A DNA stretch of 43,168 bases from JANLSO01 sp031362405 (GCA_031362405.1 JANLSO010000124.1:1-43168); one strand, 5' to 3'. Shown: positions 17,694-26,238, counted from the stretch's first letter. The notes: generated from the sequence alone by a model not told the origin. Made by a program: numbers and translations.

Positions 17694-17903
17694 TCGGGAA
17701 TTGGTGGAGTGGTCTGACGCATCGCGTCAAGGTCTCCTTCCCAGCCGGAACCCTCCATCGCGAGAACTTCTTCGCGTGTCATCGCAATCGCCAACCAGTC
17801 GGCGCAGAGCAAAGTCGACCGCTGCCCTTTTCGAGTCAAGGCGATAGCGCTTCATGGTTTCGGCCACGAGAGCATCATCGATATCGATGTTCGTTCGGGT
17901 CAT
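17690..17903 (-). pseudogene. vapB: VapB-type antitoxin, frameshifted
   Basis: The ATG at 17903 opens MTRTNIDIDDALVAETMKRY then RLDSKRAAVDFALRRLVGD, a VapB ribbon-helix-helix DNA-binding start. One base out of phase the expected C-terminus follows: MTREEVLAMEGSGWEGDLDA then MRQTTPPIPE and a TGA. That tail is the toxin-binding part of the VapB family. The length is 3n+1, giving a single inserted base near 17785. A palindromic operator lies 12 bp upstream. The unshifted frame would give a truncated protein that keeps the DNA-binding half. Confidence 0.75.
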
Positions 17904-17914
17904 GGCACCAGGCG

Positions 17915-17930
17915 TACACCACGTGGTGTA
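17915..17930. promoter_or_regulatory. 16-bp perfect palindrome upstream of vapBC
   Basis: TACACCACGTGGTGTA is self-complementary and ends 12 bp before the vapB start. Position and symmetry fit the operator to which VapB RHH dimers bind for autorepression. Confidence 0.6.
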
Positions 17931-17985
17931 GTTGCCCTATGGCATTGCGGGACCTACCGGGAGTCGGAGGCATCGCCCCCCGGTT

Positions 17986-19893
17986 TCACTGGTCAGCCCT
18001 CCGGGTCGGGTGGCCCATCTCGGCAAGCACGACCCGGAAGGCATCGAGGACGGCGGGGTCCTCGATGGTGGGTGGCATGCGCCAGGCCTCGCCGTCGGCC
18101 ATTGCCCGAATCGTTCCGCGCAGCACCTTGCCCGAGCGGGTCTTCGGCAAGGCGCCCACCACCCGCGCATCCTTGAAGGCGGCCACCGGGCCGATCTGAT
18201 CGCGGACCCTTGCCACCAACTCGGCGGTCACATCGCCGTCGGGGCGCTCGACGCCGGCTTTCATCACCACGAAGCCCACGGGCACCTGCCCCTTCAGGGG
18301 GTCGGCCACGCCGACAACGGCGCATTCGGCGACGTCCGGGTGGGAGGCGAGGACCTCCTCAATCGCCCCCGTCGAGAGGCGGTGGCCGGCGGTATTGATG
18401 ACGTCATCCATGCGGCTCATCACGAAGATGTCGCCGTCGTCGTCGATGAAGCCCGCGTCGGAGGTCATGTAGAAGCCGGGGTGTTGTGACAGGTACGCCT
18501 CGATCCAGCGCTCGTCGCTGCCCCACAGGGTGGGTGCGCAACCGGGTGGCAGCGGGAGGGCGAGACACACGGCGCCGATCTCGCCGGGCGGTGCGTCGTC
18601 GCCGCCCTCATTCAGCACGCGGACGTCGTAACCGGGCACAGCGCGGCCCGGCGAGCCAGGTTTCACCGGAAGCAGCTCGAGGCCCATGCAGTGCGAGATG
18701 GCCGGCCAGCCGGTCTCGGTCTGCCACCAGTTGTCGATCACGGGGCGCTCGAGAAGGCGCTGCGCCCAGTGCAGGGTGTCAGGGTCGCAACGCTCCCCGG
18801 CGAGAAAGAGCGCCCGCACGGCGGAAAGGTCGTACCGGGCGGCCCCTTCGCCCGCCGGGTCTACGCGCTTGATGGCGCGGACCGCCGTCGGTGCGGTAAA
18901 CATCACGCTGACGTTGTGATCGGCGCAGACGCGCCAGAAGGCTGCCGCATCGGGTGTGCCGACCGGCTTGCCCTCGTAAAGGACCGTCGTACAGCCGGCG
19001 AGAAGGGGGGCGTAGACGATGTAGGAGTGGCCGACCACCCACCCGATATCCGAGGCCGCCCAGTAGGTCTCGCCGGGGCGGGCCCCGAAGACGTTCTCCA
19101 TCGACCAGCGCAGCGCGACCGCGTGGCCGCCGTTATCGCGCACGATCCCCTTGGGCCGGCCCGTCGTGCCCGACGTGTAGAGAATGTAGAGGGGGTCGGT
19201 GGCGTCGACCGGTACCGGCTCGTGGGGCGCGGCGCCGGAGAGGGCGTCATCCCAGGTGATGTCGCGGCCGGCCACCAGGGAGGCCTCCCGTTCCGGACGC
19301 TGAAGGACGACGCAGTGCGCGGGTGGGCTGGCGCAGAGCGCGAGCGCTCGGTCGAGAAGCGGCGAGTACTCAACCATGTGCGTCGGCTCGATACCGCACG
19401 ACGCCGAGACGACGAGGGCGGGTTGTGAGTCGTCGATGCGCGATGCGAGTTCCTTGGCGGCGAAGCCTCCGAAGACCACCGAGTGAATGGCGCCGAGCCG
19501 CGCGCAGGCCAGCATCGCCATGATCGCCTCGGGCACCATCGGCATGTAGATGATCACTCGGTCACCGCGGCCGACCCCGAGTCGGGCGAAGGCTCCGGCG
19601 ACTCGTGCCGTCGCGTCGCGAAGCTCCCGATAGGTGAAGCGGCGCACCGTTTCGGTGACGGGACTGTCGTAGATCAGGGCGAGCTGATCGGCGCGACCGT
19701 CGCGTACGTGCCGGTCGAGCGCGTTGTGGCATGTGTTGAGCTGCCCGCCCGGGAACCAGCGGTGAAAGGGGGCGCGCGAGGAGTCGAGCACGGCGTCGGG
19801 CTCTCGGTACCAGTCGAGGGCGGTGGCGGCCGCGGCCCAGAAGGCCTGAGGATCGGCCATCCAACGGTCGTAGGTCTCCTGGTACGCGCCCAC
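17986..19893 (-). CDS. prpE: Propionyl/acetyl-CoA synthetase (AMP-forming)
   Basis: 635 residues, full length for the acyl-CoA synthetase family that adenylates a short-chain acid and transfers it to CoA. It starts with the family phrase MGAYQETYDRWMADPQAFWA. The ATP-binding P-loop is YILYTSGTTGRPKGIV, later motifs are DNWWQTETGWP and YMTSDAGFIDDDGDIFVMSR, and the regulatory Lys lies in TRSGKVLRGTIR, the usual acetylation target. Residues around WAASDIGWVVGHSYIVYAPL are closest in my memory to PrpE-type propionyl-CoA synthetases, but acetate or another short acid is possible. The gene stands alone, with no prp methylcitrate genes in the window. Confidence 0.88.
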   Translation of the reverse strand: MGAYQETYDRWMADPQAFWAAAATALDWYREPDAVLDSSRAPFHRWFPGGQLNTCHNALDRHVRDGRADQLALIYDSPVTETVRRFTYRELRDATARVAGAFARLGVGRGDRVIIYMPMVPEAIMAMLACARLGAIHSVVFGGFAAKELASRIDDSQPALVVSASCGIEPTHMVEYSPLLDRALALCASPPAHCVVLQRPEREASLVAGRDITWDDALSGAAPHEPVPVDATDPLYILYTSGTTGRPKGIVRDNGGHAVALRWSMENVFGARPGETYWAASDIGWVVGHSYIVYAPLLAGCTTVLYEGKPVGTPDAAAFWRVCADHNVSVMFTAPTAVRAIKRVDPAGEGAARYDLSAVRALFLAGERCDPDTLHWAQRLLERPVIDNWWQTETGWPAISHCMGLELLPVKPGSPGRAVPGYDVRVLNEGGDDAPPGEIGAVCLALPLPPGCAPTLWGSDERWIEAYLSQHPGFYMTSDAGFIDDDGDIFVMSRMDDVINTAGHRLSTGAIEEVLASHPDVAECAVVGVADPLKGQVPVGFVVMKAGVERPDGDVTAELVARVRDQIGPVAAFKDARVVGALPKTRSGKVLRGTIRAMADGEAWRMPPTIEDPAVLDAFRVVLAEMGHPTRRADQ

Positions 19894-20071
19894 CCTCGGC
19901 TCCCTGTGTCGGTCGGGCCCACCGGACCGCCGCCCGCCGCCGCGACCTTACGCCGTGCGAGGCCGGTCAGCCGCCCAGCGTGCCAGGCCCGGCACCGATG
20001 GCGGAGATTCGTGCTGCTTCGCGTCACAGGGCACGGACGATCGCCGCATCCCACTTTGGTACCATCAGGGT

Positions 20072-20305
20072 ATGAGTAAGCAGATTGCCGTCCGACTCCC
20101 CGACGACATGGTCGAATTCGTGGATCAGTTGGTGTCTGCGGGGAAGGCGAAGAGCCGCGCCGCGGTCATGACCCAGGCGCTCGACCGCGAGCGCCGCCGA
20201 CAGATGACGGCTCGCGACGCCACCATCCTGGCTCAGTGTGGGGGAGATCCCGACATGGATCGCCTCGCGGAGCACGCCGTCCGCGTCCCGCTCGATCTCG
20301 AGTAG
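20072..20305 (+). CDS. mazE: Ribbon-helix-helix antitoxin (MazE-like)
   Basis: 77 residues. The N-terminal RHH fold reads MSKQIAVRLPDDMVEFVDQL, then AGKAKSRAAVMTQALDRERR, matching actinobacterial MazE antitoxins of the CopG-like type. The acidic/hydrophobic C-terminus (DPDMDRLAEHAVRVPLDLE) is the likely toxin-binding segment. The ATG at 20072 is the natural start; longer frames read through non-coding sequence. The stop shares its last base with the GTG of the downstream toxin, so translation is probably coupled. Confidence 0.85.
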   Translation: MSKQIAVRLPDDMVEFVDQLVSAGKAKSRAAVMTQALDRERRRQMTARDATILAQCGGDPDMDRLAEHAVRVPLDLE

Positions 20306-20604
20306 TGCGCCCGGTTCATACGGCGCAACTCGACACGGTTCGACCGGTGCTCGTCCTCACCCGCGAGCTCGTGCGCCCCTACCTCAACCGGGTAACGGTG
20401 GCCCCGATTACGACGAACGCTCGAGGTCTTTCCACCGAGGTGGCCGTCGGTGCCGAGAATGGCCTCGACGCGGGGTCTGTCGTCAGCTGCGACAACATCG
20501 CGACCGTCCCGGTCAGTGCCCTTGGCCCCCAGATTGGAGTTCTCTTCCCCGCTCAGGAGGCCGCGCTGGCAGATGCCATTTCCGCGGCTTTCGATCTGGA
20601 CTGA
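20305..20604 (+). CDS. mazF: MazF-family toxin endoribonuclease
   Basis: 99 residues. Typical MazF phrases are RPVHTAQLDTVRPVLVLTRE, TVAPITTNARGLSTEV, ENGLDAGSVVSCDNI and VPVSALG. It would cleave single-stranded RNA at a short motif and is held by the MazE protein encoded upstream. It starts at GTG 20305, overlapping the antitoxin stop by one base. In contrast to the vapBC pair 3 kb upstream, both frames are intact. A SigB-like promoter for the stress protein begins 20 bp past its stop. Confidence 0.88.
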   Translation: MRPVHTAQLDTVRPVLVLTRELVRPYLNRVTVAPITTNARGLSTEVAVGAENGLDAGSVVSCDNIATVPVSALGPQIGVLFPAQEAALADAISAAFDLD

Positions 20605-20624
20605 CGTGCGCTCCCGCAGCGGCG

Positions 20625-20650
20625 GTTTCGGCTCCTCTGCGCGGGGGAAC
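20625..20650 (+). promoter_or_regulatory. SigB/SigF-type promoter candidate for usp
   Basis: GTTT at 20625-20628 and GGGAAC at 20645-20650 are separated by 16 nt, matching the stress sigma pattern GTTT-N14..16-GGGwA. The start codon of the universal stress protein is about 55 nt downstream. Confidence 0.5.
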
Positions 20651-20705
20651 ATCCGTGGCAGGTCCGCGGGTCGGGCCACCTGCCATCCGCGGAAAAGGAT
20701 GTTTC

Positions 20706-21143
20706 ATGGTCGTTCCCTTCGCTCACATCGCGTGTTGTGTCGAGCACGAGTCGACGGCTTCGACCGAGGTGCTGGCGGCCGGCCGGGCGCTGCGCGCATC
20801 CGGGGCCGGCGAGCTGTCGCTGGTCCATGTCACCCAGCAGCCGATGGTCTACCCGGGCGTGCCGGGGTGGGGTCTTTCGTCGTGGAACGTCGATCCGGCT
20901 GACCTCGATGCCGCGGCCCAGACATGGCTGAAGGGGATCACCGCGTCGGGTGAGAAATCCGTCGTACTCGGCGGCTATCCACCGGCGACCGTATGCGATT
21001 GGGCTGGCCCCGCCGGGGTCGATCTGATCGTCATCGCCGTTACCCGGGGCATGGTCGAGCGCGCCTTCTTGGGAAGCTTCGCCTCGTACATGGCGCACAA
21101 CGCGCCGTGCCCCGTGCTGATGGTCCGGCCGATCCCCAAGTAA
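20706..21143 (+). CDS. Universal stress protein family
   Basis: 145 residues with the USP alpha/beta fold. The first strand is PFAHIACCVEHES, followed by AGRALRASGAGELSLVHVTQ, and the C-terminal end has VDLIVIAVTRG, GSFASYMAHNAPCPVLMVRP. The usual ATP-binding GxxGS(x9)S(T/S) pattern is approximated as FLGSFASYMAHNAPCPV. The ATG at 20706 follows AAAAGGATG. The ~50-nt leader can fold (GGCAGGT / ACCTGCC). The upstream promoter motif links it to the stress sigma genes that start 2.6 kb downstream. Confidence 0.85.
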   Translation: MVVPFAHIACCVEHESTASTEVLAAGRALRASGAGELSLVHVTQQPMVYPGVPGWGLSSWNVDPADLDAAAQTWLKGITASGEKSVVLGGYPPATVCDWAGPAGVDLIVIAVTRGMVERAFLGSFASYMAHNAPCPVLMVRPIPK

Positions 21144-21280
21144 TCCTGTTCACATAACGGGCCTTGCGGTGCGTGCTGCGAGTTGGCATCCTCGGCATGC
21201 GCGGTGAGCACTTAGCCGCGCGGATATCGAGTCCGCCCTGACACCCGCGGACGACCCCTCACCGAGGAGAGTCGTGTGCA

Positions 21281-21670
21281 ATGTCTGAGGCCCTCGTGGT
21301 TTCCCGTTCTTCCGCGCTGACCGACATGGATGCTTCGGTAGCTTTCACGGCGGTCGTTGAAGAGTTCGCAAACGGTGACGTGGTCGTCGTCGTCCGCGGT
21401 GAGCTCGACCTGGCGACACGCGATCAGCTGTGCCGGGCGCTGGACGACGCGCGCTCCCGCGGGACGCTTGTCGAGATCGACCTCAGCGGGCTGACGTTCA
21501 TGGATGTCACGGCCGCCCAAGTCGTACTCGATGCGAGCAATGAAATCGGCTCGGCGCCGCCGATCACCGTCATCCGTGTCGGGCGCATCGCGGCACGCCT
21601 GCTGAGGCTCGCGCATGTCGAGCATCGGCTGATGCTGCGACCGCCGCGCGAGCAGGAACCGGCGCAATAG
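21281..21670 (+). CDS. STAS-domain protein lacking the usual phospho-serine
   Basis: 129 residues with a STAS (anti-sigma factor antagonist) fold: VVVVVRGELDLATRDQLCRA, LVEIDLSGLTFMDVTAAQV, VIRVGRIAARLLRLAHVE. In classic antagonists the segment reads FMDSSG or FMDSTG, with the Ser phosphorylated by the anti-sigma kinase. Here it is FMDVTAAQ, so the Ser is Val and the Gly is Ala; a Thr follows. It may be constitutively active, be phosphorylated on Thr, or bind another partner. It is the first of three STAS proteins in the window. Confidence 0.85.
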   Translation: MSEALVVSRSSALTDMDASVAFTAVVEEFANGDVVVVVRGELDLATRDQLCRALDDARSRGTLVEIDLSGLTFMDVTAAQVVLDASNEIGSAPPITVIRVGRIAARLLRLAHVEHRLMLRPPREQEPAQ

Positions 21671-21731
21671 GCGTGACCGGTTCAGTGGCGCCTAGAGTAA
21701 GGCTCCACCGGCCCAATGAGAAAGACGTTCC

Positions 21732-22466
21732 GTGCACATCGACCCGGATTCCCTCACGATGAGTCTGGCCGCCCTTGGATCCCGCGGTCTGTCGCCCGAC
21801 GATGACGTCCCCGCGGGCCTCCTGCACGTCGTCAGAGCGGCGGCGGAGATCTTTCAGGTGACCGGGGTCGGTCTGATGCTCGTGGCACCTGATCAGGAAC
21901 TGCGGTACGTGGCGGCGAGTGACGAACGGGCCCGTGCACTTGAACTCGGCCAGGAGGCCGCGGGCGACGGCCCGTGTGTTGCGGCGTTCGTGAACGAGGA
22001 GATCGTTCGCTGTGTCGACCTGGCGACCGATCCCCGCTGGCCGGTGCTCGGGCCCCATCTGGCTGAGAAGGGGATCCGTGCGGTGCTCGGAGTGCCGACG
22101 CGTCTGGGCGGCAGCGCCGTGGGCTCTCTCAACTCGTACGTCGACGAACCGCACGAGTGGGACGAGGGCGATGTCGAGGCGATCGCCGCGTACAACCGGG
22201 TGATCGAAGCCCAGCTCGCCTCGGCACTGGCGGCGCACCGCCAGAACGAACTTGTCGAGCAGCTCGAGCAGGCACTGTCGAATCGTGTGCAGATCGAGCG
22301 GGCGATCGGGGTGCTGATCGCCCGCGAGGGGCTGGATGCAGTGGCGGCGTTCAACCGGCTGCGACGGGCGGCCCGTCGCGAACGGCGGCGCGTTGCCGAT
22401 GTCGCGGCGGAGGTTGTGGCCGGCCGCGATCTTGCTTTCGACGCACCGGTGCCCCACGTTGTCTGA
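21732..22466 (+). CDS. GAF-ANTAR RNA-binding regulator
   Basis: 244 residues. A GAF domain (about 25-170; VTGVGLMLVAPDQELRYVAA, then WPVLGPHLAEKGIRAVLGVP) is followed by a coiled segment and an ANTAR domain (about 180-235; LEQALSNRVQIERAIGVLIA, then REGLDAVAAFNRLRRAAR). ANTAR proteins bind tandem stem-loops in RNA and prevent transcription termination. The GAF signal is not known. It starts at GTG 21732. It opens a tightly packed run: its last bases overlap the lipid-kinase frame, followed by the first sigma gene. Confidence 0.9.
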   Translation: MHIDPDSLTMSLAALGSRGLSPDDDVPAGLLHVVRAAAEIFQVTGVGLMLVAPDQELRYVAASDERARALELGQEAAGDGPCVAAFVNEEIVRCVDLATDPRWPVLGPHLAEKGIRAVLGVPTRLGGSAVGSLNSYVDEPHEWDEGDVEAIAAYNRVIEAQLASALAAHRQNELVEQLEQALSNRVQIERAIGVLIAREGLDAVAAFNRLRRAARRERRRVADVAAEVVAGRDLAFDAPVPHVV

Positions 22467-23349
22467 GCCGACGCCGAGGTACGAATCCGATGACCGGATC
22501 AGCTCGAGCGCGCGGGTAGGGGTGATGGTGAATCCCGATGCGGGCAGCGACGATCGACCCGATCTGCCCGAACGTGTCGTCGTCGAGGAGATGTCCGAGA
22601 CGGTCGAACTCGCCGACGCCTTTCGAGATCTCGTCGCCGGGGGTGCATCCGTGATCGGGGTCGTGGGAGGGGATGGAAGCACGGGGTGCGCCGCCGGCGT
22701 TGCGGCCGACCTCGATGTGGCGCTCTGGCCGATCCCTGGCGGCACCCTCAACCACTTCAGCCGTGCGCTGCGGGTCGAGACGTTCGACGACGCCATCCAG
22801 GCCCTGGAGACCGGCCATACGCGACGCGTCGATCTCGGCGACGCCGGTGGGGTCCCATTCGTCAACAACGCGTCGATCGGCATGTACGGCGATCTGGTTC
22901 GGCATCGCGAACGGCTCGAGGATCGCCTGCCGGTGGGTAAGTGGATGTGCGCCGGCCTGGCGACCGTGCGAACGGTGGCATCCGCATGCGCGCTGTCTAT
23001 CGAGATCGATGGCCGCTCGGAGCGGGTCTTCATGGTGTTCGTCGGTAACAATCGCTACGACGGCATCGGTCAGGGAACGCGTCGGCGTCTCGACGAGGGG
23101 CTCCTCGACGTGGTGGTTCTGTGCGCCCCGCGAAAGCTTCCGCGACTCACGCTGATGGCCCTCGCCGCGACCGGCCGATTCACTCGTTCACGTTTCGTGA
23201 AACGCACGTCACAGGCGCAGGTTCGCGTGCGTGTCGCCGAGTCGACGTCGTTGGCCTTCGACGGTGAAGCCCGCCCGATCACCGGTGAGGTGCTCTTTCG
23301 ATCGCGTGAGGCCGCACTCCGGGTTGTTGCGCCATCGACGGACTCGTGA
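22459..23349 (+). CDS. Diacylglycerol/lipid kinase family protein
   Basis: About 296 residues in the DAGK catalytic family (YegS/BmrU type). Motifs: VGVMVNPDAG at the N-terminus, VVGGDGSTGCAAG for nucleotide binding, WPIPGGTLNHFSRAL, FVNNASIGMYGDLV, and a C-terminal beta-sandwich. The TTG at 22459 keeps the first strand whole and overlaps the GAF-ANTAR stop by 8 bp; GTG 22522 or ATG 22525 would begin within that strand. The stop overlaps the sigma GTG (GTGA). A phospholipid-modifying enzyme inside a stress sigma operon suggests membrane remodelling, though substrate is unknown. Confidence 0.82.
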   Translation: MSEPTPRYESDDRISSSARVGVMVNPDAGSDDRPDLPERVVVEEMSETVELADAFRDLVAGGASVIGVVGGDGSTGCAAGVAADLDVALWPIPGGTLNHFSRALRVETFDDAIQALETGHTRRVDLGDAGGVPFVNNASIGMYGDLVRHRERLEDRLPVGKWMCAGLATVRTVASACALSIEIDGRSERVFMVFVGNNRYDGIGQGTRRRLDEGLLDVVVLCAPRKLPRLTLMALAATGRFTRSRFVKRTSQAQVRVRVAESTSLAFDGEARPITGEVLFRSREAALRVVAPSTDS

Positions 23350-24020
23350 CACGGCCCGATCGCCGCGCGCAGCTTGTCACCGAGCACATGCCGCTGGTGC
23401 GATCACTTGCCCGGCGCTACGCGGGTCGCGGTGAACCACTCGATGACCTCGTCCAGGTCGGTGCCATCGGCATGCTGAAAGCGATCGACCGGTTCGACCC
23501 GGCGGTGGGCAGCGACTTCCGTGCTTTCGCGACGCCCGCGATCCTCGGCGAGATACGACGCCACTTCCGGGATCGTACGTGGGTGCTGAAGGTGCCACGC
23601 ACGGTGAAAGACGCCTACGTCGCGGTCGCACAGGCGATCAGTGTTCTCAGCGCCGAGCTCGGCCGTAGCCCGACCGTTGCCCAGATCGTCGCGTTCTCGG
23701 GGTTGAGTGAGGATCTCGTGTTGGACGCGCTCGCCGCGGGCTCGGCGTATCGGCCGACGTCGCTGGCGGGCACGGGAGGCGACGATGGCGACATCGAGCT
23801 CCCGGTTGACGACGAAGAGTTTGGGCGCGCGCTCGACCGTGCCACCTTCGGGGCCTCGATCTCCGGTCTTTCCGAGCGCCAGCGCCGCGTGCTGACCCTT
23901 CGGTTTGTCGATGACCTCACGCAGTCTCAGATTGCCGACCGATTGGGTATCTCCCAGATGCACGTATCGCGGCTCCTGCGCGCGAGTCTCGAGCGGATGC
24001 GCGGGGAGCTCGCCGGATGA
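23346..24020 (+). CDS. SigB/SigF/SigG-type sigma factor (first of two)
   Basis: 224 residues with regions 2, 3 and 4. Region 2: HMPLVRSLARRYAGRGEPLD, DLVQVGAIGMLKAIDRFDP, FATPAILGEIRRHFRD. Region 3: RTVKDAYVAVAQAISVLSAE. Region 4: LSERQRRVLTLRFVDDLTQS, then QIADRLGISQMHVSRLLRAS. These are hallmarks of the partner-switching stress/sporulation branch (SigB, SigF, SigG). It starts at GTG 23346. The partner is probably encoded just downstream (24111-24494), or is the anti-sigma kinase at the end of the run. Confidence 0.93.
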   Translation: MTRPDRRAQLVTEHMPLVRSLARRYAGRGEPLDDLVQVGAIGMLKAIDRFDPAVGSDFRAFATPAILGEIRRHFRDRTWVLKVPRTVKDAYVAVAQAISVLSAELGRSPTVAQIVAFSGLSEDLVLDALAAGSAYRPTSLAGTGGDDGDIELPVDDEEFGRALDRATFGASISGLSERQRRVLTLRFVDDLTQSQIADRLGISQMHVSRLLRASLERMRGELAG

Positions 24021-24110
24021 GCGGGTGCGGCAATCATGAGTGCGCGGTACGCGAGCAGGAGGCGAGGCGATGAGCGACACACAGCAGGCCCGACGCATCG
24101 GTGGAAAGCG

Positions 24111-24494
24111 ATGAGTGCTGCAACGGTGCTCGACATCCCCGTCGGCCCGATGATCGGCCCCGTTCTCGGACGCGTCGTGAGGTTCCACTGCGCGCGCGCC
24201 GACCTCGAGATCGACCGGCTCTCGGACGCGGTATTGATCACCGATGCCCTCGCCGCGGGCATCGAGAACGTCGCCATCGGCGGTCGTATTCGTTTCGTCG
24301 TCGAGGCCCACAGCGGGTGTGTCGGGCTGAATGTCGGGCCACTCGTCGTTGGCGGTGCCCAGAGTTTCATCGACGGGAGCGCGTTCGATCATCTTGGTCC
24401 GGTGCTCAGCACGCTTGCTGATACGTTCGAGCCGCACGTCGGGTCCGACGGAGATCACCTGACAATCGAGATTCGCAGCCGACATCGCGGATGA
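24111..24494 (+). CDS. Degenerate anti-sigma-like protein
   Basis: 127 residues between the sigma gene and brkB, overlapping the latter by ATGA. The pattern VVRFHCARADLEIDRLSDAV, LITDALAAGIENVA, RIRFVVEAH and GLNVGPLVVGG follows the layout of small HATPase anti-sigma kinases. However, the N-box Asn (usual E...TNA) is replaced by AAGIENV in a different register, and the Gly-rich ATP-lid motifs (DxGxG, GxGL) are absent. I infer a sigma-binding or regulatory protein that has lost kinase activity. The ATG at 24111 has GGAAAG upstream. Confidence 0.6.
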   Translation: MSAATVLDIPVGPMIGPVLGRVVRFHCARADLEIDRLSDAVLITDALAAGIENVAIGGRIRFVVEAHSGCVGLNVGPLVVGGAQSFIDGSAFDHLGPVLSTLADTFEPHVGSDGDHLTIEIRSRHRG

Positions 24495-25420
24495 CGAGTT
24501 CCGGGCCCGGAGACTTCGCCCGCGAACTGGTGCGTCGTGCACGTCACGACCAGGTCGTGGCCGACACCGCCGCCGGGCTGGCATTTCGCGCGATGCTCGC
24601 GCTTTTCCCGGCGCTGATCGTTGTCGTGGCGGCGTTCGGGTGGTTCGCCGATCCTGCGGACATCGACGATCTTGCGCGACAGCTCGACGGGGTGGTCCCC
24701 GCGGATGTCATCTCGGTCGTGACACGCGCCCTGCGGGACCTGCTGGCAGCGCGGCAGGGCGCCGGTGTTCTTGGCCTTGTGGGCGTGGCGATCGCGGCCT
24801 GGTCGGCGACATCAGGGATGCTCGCGCTTGTCCGTGGGCTCAATCGGGTCGACGGGCTCGCGGAGACCCGTGGGTTTGTCCGGCTGCGGTTGGTCGGCCT
24901 CGGGCTGACCCTCGGCATGCTGGTGACGGGAGTTCTGCTGGTGGTCCTCGTCGTCGCCGGGGCCCCCGCATCGGCCTTCGCGGCTGACGTGTTCGGCAGC
25001 TCCGGCGTTCTGCAAATCGTTCTGTGGTGCGTTCAGTGGCTCCTCGCCCTTGCCGTCGGAGTGGGCTGCCTGTGGTTGGTTTACCGCTACGGGCCGTGCG
25101 GGCGGGACGCCCATGCACCCGCCCTTCCCGGCGCCGTCGCGGCGACCGCCGTCTGGCTCGTGGCATCGGGCCTGTTCTCGATCTACGTCGCGCTGTTTGC
25201 GAGCTACAACCGCACGTACGGCGCGCTCGGCGCGGCGGCGATACTCGTGACGTGGCTCAACGTCTGCGCTGCGGCGGTGCTCGTCGGGGCCATCGTGAAC
25301 GCCATGGTGGCCGACGATCCGGCGCGAGATCACGCAGAAGCCCCGCACGATGTTTGGTCGTCGGGTGGGATCGGGAATACCCCGCCCAGCCCAACGAACA
25401 TGGGAGGCCCTGCCCGATGA
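24491..25420 (+). CDS. YihY/BrkB family membrane protein
   Basis: 309 residues with about six hydrophobic helices and the family start DTAAGLAFRAMLALFPALIV, GWFADP. Later phrases VWLVASGLFSIYVALFASYN, YGALGAAAILVTWLNVCAAA and VLVGAIVNA are typical of the BrkB domain. The C-terminal ~35 residues are polar and probably cytoplasmic. Transport or envelope roles have been proposed for the family without firm proof. It overlaps the preceding and following genes by ATGA, so it is part of the sigma operon. Confidence 0.88.
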   Translation: MTSSGPGDFARELVRRARHDQVVADTAAGLAFRAMLALFPALIVVVAAFGWFADPADIDDLARQLDGVVPADVISVVTRALRDLLAARQGAGVLGLVGVAIAAWSATSGMLALVRGLNRVDGLAETRGFVRLRLVGLGLTLGMLVTGVLLVVLVVAGAPASAFAADVFGSSGVLQIVLWCVQWLLALAVGVGCLWLVYRYGPCGRDAHAPALPGAVAATAVWLVASGLFSIYVALFASYNRTYGALGAAAILVTWLNVCAAAVLVGAIVNAMVADDPARDHAEAPHDVWSSGGIGNTPPSPTNMGGPAR

Positions 25421-26229
25421 CCATGCCCCGCATCCACGCCGCGCAAACCACGACATATCTCGATGAGCCGATCCGGACATCGCTCCGCCAGGTGAGTGAC
25501 GCGGAGCGCGAACAACTGATCATCGACCACATGAACCTCGTCACGAACCTCGCCCGCCGCTACGCAAATCGCGGCGAAGACCTCGACGACCTCACCCAGG
25601 TCGGCATGATCGGCCTCACAAAGGCGGCGGCGCGGTTCGACCCGGCTCGCGGCGACGTGTTTGCGCGCTTCGCGATCCCGACCATCCTCGGCGAAATCCG
25701 CCGCCACTTCCGTGACTGCACCTGGGCGGTCCACCTGCCCCGCGGGTTGAAAGAGGCGAACCTCGCCGTCAACGCCGCGGTGCGTCGCCTCACCGCCGAC
25801 ACGGGCCGTACGCCGAAGGTCGCCGATCTCGCCGGCGACCTTGGATGGAGTGAGGCCGAGGTCTTGGATGCCCTCGAGGCCAACGATGCCTATCGGGCCA
25901 CGTCATTCTCTCGTCCCGCGGGGGACGAATCGGCCGAGCAGACGCTCGAGCCGCCGTGCCTCGACCCGGGCTTCGCCGAGGCCGAGATGCGCGCGGTCAT
26001 CGACGGCCCCGTTCGCCGTCTGCCGGCCCGCCAGCAGGTCGTTCTGCACCTGTACTTCCGCAAAGGCATGACCCAAAGCGAGATCGCAAAGATCCTCGGG
26101 GTCTCTCAGATGCATGTGTCACGCATCATGCGTGCCGGGCTCGATCGGCTCCGCAACGGCGTTGGCGACCCACCGCCGCAGACCTCGGAATCGATTGGGC
26201 GTCGCGGCGGCCGTCGGCGTACGAAGTAG
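25417..26229 (+). CDS. SigB/SigF/SigG-type sigma factor (second of two)
   Basis: 270 residues, same branch as the upstream sigma factor but with a longer N-terminus and a basic C-terminal tail (SIGRRGGRRRTK). Region 2: DHMNLVTNLARRYANRGEDL, DDLTQVGMIGLTKAAARFDP, FAIPTILGEIRRHFRD. Region 4: LPARQQVVLHLYFRKGMTQS, EIAKILGVSQMHVSRIMRAG. The recognition helix (SQMHVSR) is the same as in the first sigma factor, so both may read similar GGG-rich -10 and GTTT -35 elements. It overlaps brkB by ATGA and precedes the STAS/kinase pair, the usual partner-switch order. Confidence 0.93.
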   Translation: MTMPRIHAAQTTTYLDEPIRTSLRQVSDAEREQLIIDHMNLVTNLARRYANRGEDLDDLTQVGMIGLTKAAARFDPARGDVFARFAIPTILGEIRRHFRDCTWAVHLPRGLKEANLAVNAAVRRLTADTGRTPKVADLAGDLGWSEAEVLDALEANDAYRATSFSRPAGDESAEQTLEPPCLDPGFAEAEMRAVIDGPVRRLPARQQVVLHLYFRKGMTQSEIAKILGVSQMHVSRIMRAGLDRLRNGVGDPPPQTSESIGRRGGRRRTK

Positions 26230-26238
26230 GGTGGGGGC

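Noticed and set aside
19970..20005. Degenerate GTGCC...GGCAC palindrome before mazE
   Set aside because: The arms are only 5 bp with a 6-nt spacer; too weak to count with the palindrome family.
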